A stretch of DNA of 15,807 nt from Treponema sp. (GTDB taxonomy: Bacteria > Spirochaetota > Spirochaetia > Treponematales > Breznakiellaceae): positions 979 through 16,785 of the forward strand of contig WQTB01000003.1 of assembly GCA_009786495.1 (NCBI GenBank), written 5' to 3'. A program made the translations under genes and the position numbers. Within the stretch, counting starts at the first letter, position 1. Every line of letters starts with the position of its first letter. Below are positions 13,566 to 15,807 of the stretch, piece by piece. A model generated the notes under the pieces. The model searched no databases. It was given only the letters and a program-made list of their open reading frames with translations, and was not told where the DNA came from.

Positions 13566-14639
13566 ATGGTTACGAAACAAAATCTTAAGTTATTAAGATA
13601 TTTTATGTTTTTTTTAATTATTTTCGCGGCAGCGGTTTCCTGCGATATGCAGTCGAAGGACGCTGATCCGTATTATATCACCGGTTCCAAAGAAGACAGG
13701 GAAAAATTCCATGAGCTTTTCAGGCTTCTTGCGATGGAAACACGCGGCAGCGACAGCGAATTCGCGGTGGCAAGAGAGATCGCGGCAAACTACGCAAGGC
13801 TCGCGGATTACGACAGGCTTATCCGGTTTTTAAGCGCAAGAACAATAAATAATCCGTCGGATCCGTATAACGCCTATTATTTTTTGATGATTGCTTTCGC
13901 CAATATCCAGCGAAACTGTAAAGAAATCGCCGCTCTCTATTTTGATCTGATTCTCAGAAATTATCCCGATTTAATGATCAACGACGAGTCAATTCATCTG
14001 ATGTGTTTAAGGCATCTTATTGATCAGAACGATAACGCCGAACGGCAGGTGTTTTATTACAGGGAACTAATTTCAAGATTTCCGGAAAAAATTGATATGG
14101 GTACGACGTTCTTCCTGCTCGGACAGGCCTGTGAAAAAGTGGGCGACTGGAACGGCGCGATTTCCGCGTATATTAATTTCCTGCCGTTCACAGGGACAAT
14201 TATTACTGGTTATCCTGACGCAGAGCGTTACGCAAAACAGCTTGTTGATTTTTCAAGATCGCAGAAGGACTGGACATTTGAAAGCCTTTCCGCGTTAAGG
14301 GGCGCGGTAGAAGCAGCGCTGGATGCGGGAAGCGCGGCAATGCTTGGGCAGTATCAGGCGAAGGTTAATTTTTTCGCGCGTTCATGGCAGCAGGTTGAAA
14401 CCGACGAAGCGGGTCTTTCCTATCTTAATCTTCAGCAGTTTATGGCGGGAAACCGCATCAGGTACGCTGACAGCCTTGACGCGGCGTCCACAGATACAGA
14501 AGCGTTCCTTAGAACTTCAGGATGGTCGCAGGTTTTGAATACATGGTATTTATACTTTAGAAAAATAAATTTTCCGCAGGATCCGGAAATTCACGGACGC
14601 TGGGAATGGGCAGGGATTTACTACGGAGAAAAATTTTAA
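13566..14639 (+). CDS. Lipoprotein of unknown function, helical repeat
   Basis: A 357-residue protein with a lipoprotein signal peptide: basic residues K4, K8 and R11, a hydrophobic core (12-24) and lipobox AVSC with Cys26. The mature part is mostly helical; residues 178-207 (from GTTFFLLGQ to YINFLPF) look like a TPR unit and similar helical pairs run from 45 to 270. The C-terminus ends in an aromatic block, HGRWEWAGIYYGEKF (343-357). No catalytic motif is seen and I do not recognise a characterised family. It is divergent from the TPR lipoprotein at 11655-13409 and followed after 8 bases by the MltD-like gene, so it may be made together with that enzyme. No Shine-Dalgarno precedes the ATG, but this start gives a complete lipoprotein signal, so it is preferred. 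Confidence 0.82.
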   Translation: MVTKQNLKLLRYFMFFLIIFAAAVSCDMQSKDADPYYITGSKEDREKFHELFRLLAMETRGSDSEFAVAREIAANYARLADYDRLIRFLSARTINNPSDPYNAYYFLMIAFANIQRNCKEIAALYFDLILRNYPDLMINDESIHLMCLRHLIDQNDNAERQVFYYRELISRFPEKIDMGTTFFLLGQACEKVGDWNGAISAYINFLPFTGTIITGYPDAERYAKQLVDFSRSQKDWTFESLSALRGAVEAALDAGSAAMLGQYQAKVNFFARSWQQVETDEAGLSYLNLQQFMAGNRIRYADSLDAASTDTEAFLRTSGWSQVLNTWYLYFRKINFPQDPEIHGRWEWAGIYYGEKF

Positions 14640-14647
14640 TCGCGCTT

Positions 14648-15807
14648 ATGAGAAAAAATTATTTAGTGTTTATTTTCTGCATGATGCCGTGCGTTTTATT
14701 AACAGCGCAAGACATAATGCAAAGACCGCTGCGCAGCGTTCCTGCCGCCGCGGTTTCGCTGCCTGTTAACATAAATGTTTTTGAGCCTGCGCATAATTCG
14801 CTGCTTACAGAGTACGCGCTTAATCAGCCGGTTACGCAAAGATATATCGCGCAATATACAAGCCCGCACGGAATAGCCGCGTTAAACGCGGCGCTTGAGC
14901 GCGGGAAATATTACATTCCTTTTATTATGGAAGAAATATCAAGACGCGGGCTGCCGCCTGAACTTGCGTGGCTTCCCATAATTGAATCGGATTATGTGAT
15001 AACGGCAAGAAGCAGATCAGGGGCTGCGGGTTTATGGCAGTTTATGCTGAACAGCATCTCCGGATACAACATGAGAGTGACAGATACCCTTGACGAACGC
15101 CGCGATTTTATAAAATCGACAAGGGGCGCGCTTCAAAAACTGACAAATGAATACAGAAGCCTTGGCTGCTGGGAGCTTACTTTGGCGGCGTATAATTCAG
15201 GGTTCAATGCGGTAACAAGGGCGGTGCAAAATTCCGGCACAAGAGATTACTGGGAGCTTTGCGGAAGAAACCTGCTGAGCGCGGAAACCGCAAGCTTTGT
15301 TCCCAAACTGATAGCGGCAGCCTATGTTATTTCGCAGCCGAGAAGGTTCGCCGTTAATGTCTGGAACGAAAAATTTGAATGGCAGACCATCGAGCTTTCG
15401 CGGCAGGTTTCCATCGATATAATCGCGGACGAAGCAGACATCGAAAGGAGCCTTATGCGTCTTTTAAACGCGGAGCTTCTTTACGGAATAAGCCCCGCCG
15501 GTTCAGGATATTTATTAAAAGTCCCAGCCGCAAAAACAGATGCTGTAGCGTCCATTCTTGAACGCGAAGACATACTTTTAATACGCTATCACTACCATGT
15601 CGTCCGTTCGGGCGATACATTGTGGTCGATGTCAAGGCATTACGGCGCGTCACTCGACATGATCGAACAGTATAACCCCGGCATTTCAGGAAGGTATCTG
15701 CGTATCGGGGAAACAGTGATAATTCCGGCATTGAATGATACCGCACCGCCGGAGCGCAAAGTAACCGCCGTTTCCTATAACGGGACGCATGTTGTTCAAA
15801 AGGGAGA
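14648..15807 (+). CDS. mltD: MltD-like lytic murein transglycosylase with LysM, 3' end outside window
   Basis: The frame is open from the ATG at 14648 to the window end (386 codons), so the C-terminus is missing. The protein should cleave the MurNAc-GlcNAc bond of peptidoglycan, leaving 1,6-anhydro ends. A signal peptide (residues 1-20, hydrophobic 5-19) precedes an SLT domain: PIIESDY (110-116) with catalytic Glu113, SGAAGLWQFM (124-133), DERRD (149-153), STRGAL (157-162) and AAYNSG (180-185, the usual AYNAG-type motif). A first LysM peptidoglycan-binding domain spans about 315-360 (YHVVRSGDTLWSMSRHYG, then YNPG and IGETVIIP), and HVVQKG at the very end looks like the start of a second LysM. 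This is the MltD architecture. There is no lipobox. The gene starts 8 bases after the lipoprotein; GGAG lies 19 bases upstream, too far to be a convincing ribosome binding site. Confidence 0.93.
   Translation, partial: MRKNYLVFIFCMMPCVLLTAQDIMQRPLRSVPAAAVSLPVNINVFEPAHNSLLTEYALNQPVTQRYIAQYTSPHGIAALNAALERGKYYIPFIMEEISRRGLPPELAWLPIIESDYVITARSRSGAAGLWQFMLNSISGYNMRVTDTLDERRDFIKSTRGALQKLTNEYRSLGCWELTLAAYNSGFNAVTRAVQNSGTRDYWELCGRNLLSAETASFVPKLIAAAYVISQPRRFAVNVWNEKFEWQTIELSRQVSIDIIADEADIERSLMRLLNAELLYGISPAGSGYLLKVPAAKTDAVASILEREDILLIRYHYHVVRSGDTLWSMSRHYGASLDMIEQYNPGISGRYLRIGETVIIPALNDTAPPERKVTAVSYNGTHVVQKG

Noticed and set aside
13288..13566. Leftward 92-codon frame across the divergent spacer
   Set aside because: It crosses the nested inverted repeat and overlaps the lipoprotein start in another frame; no plausible protein features.
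1..15807. Mobile element, prophage, CRISPR or defence system
   Set aside because: No transposase, integrase, spaced repeats or phage-like genes are seen; the genes are housekeeping or envelope genes with even composition.

Overview
The window is a compact stretch of bacterial chromosome, almost all housekeeping and envelope genes, with no sign of a mobile element, CRISPR array or defence island. The best guess at host is a spirochaete of the Treponema type. This is inference: it rests on several signal-peptide or lipoprotein TPR-like helical proteins interleaved with core genes, scattered rather than clustered cell-wall genes, and a GCG-rich but moderately AT codon usage. No 16S or other strong lineage marker is present.

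Left part (1-2678, rightward): the 3' part of a radical SAM gene (its Cys motif is visible, its start is outside the window), then gpmI for a long, plant-like cofactor-independent phosphoglycerate mutase, then a tRNA-Pro(GGG) with its own promoter. Converging on the tRNA from the right is a two-gene leftward unit (4969 to 2679): ispG (MEP isoprenoid pathway) overlapping by 4 bases an exported helical-repeat protein.

Middle (4970-7241): a 32-bp divergent spacer containing a symmetric -10 sequence separates ispG from a rightward pair, an AMMECR1-domain protein and murE. murE ends 23 bases before the convergent stop codon of ispH.

Right-centre (7242-13409, leftward): a tight unit read as TPR lipoprotein, yajC, secD, secF, ispH. 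secD and secF overlap by 4 bases, and yajC and secD are 2 bases apart. This is the Sec accessory complex with an isoprenoid enzyme at the distal end. SecF has Asn where the family has a conserved membrane Asp, and carries an enlarged periplasmic region.

Right end (13410-15807): a 156-bp divergent spacer holding a 72-nt nested inverted repeat, then a lipoprotein of unknown function and a MltD-like lytic transglycosylase with LysM, cut by the window edge.

The common theme is envelope construction: isoprenoid precursors (IspG, IspH) that feed the undecaprenyl carrier, a peptidoglycan precursor ligase (MurE), protein export (YajC-SecD-SecF), exported helical proteins and a peptidoglycan lyase. 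I did not find a clearly novel system. The points most worth a second look are the SecF Asp-to-Asn change, the nested palindrome at 13452-13523, the symmetric divergent promoter at 4983-4990 and the plant-type GpmI.
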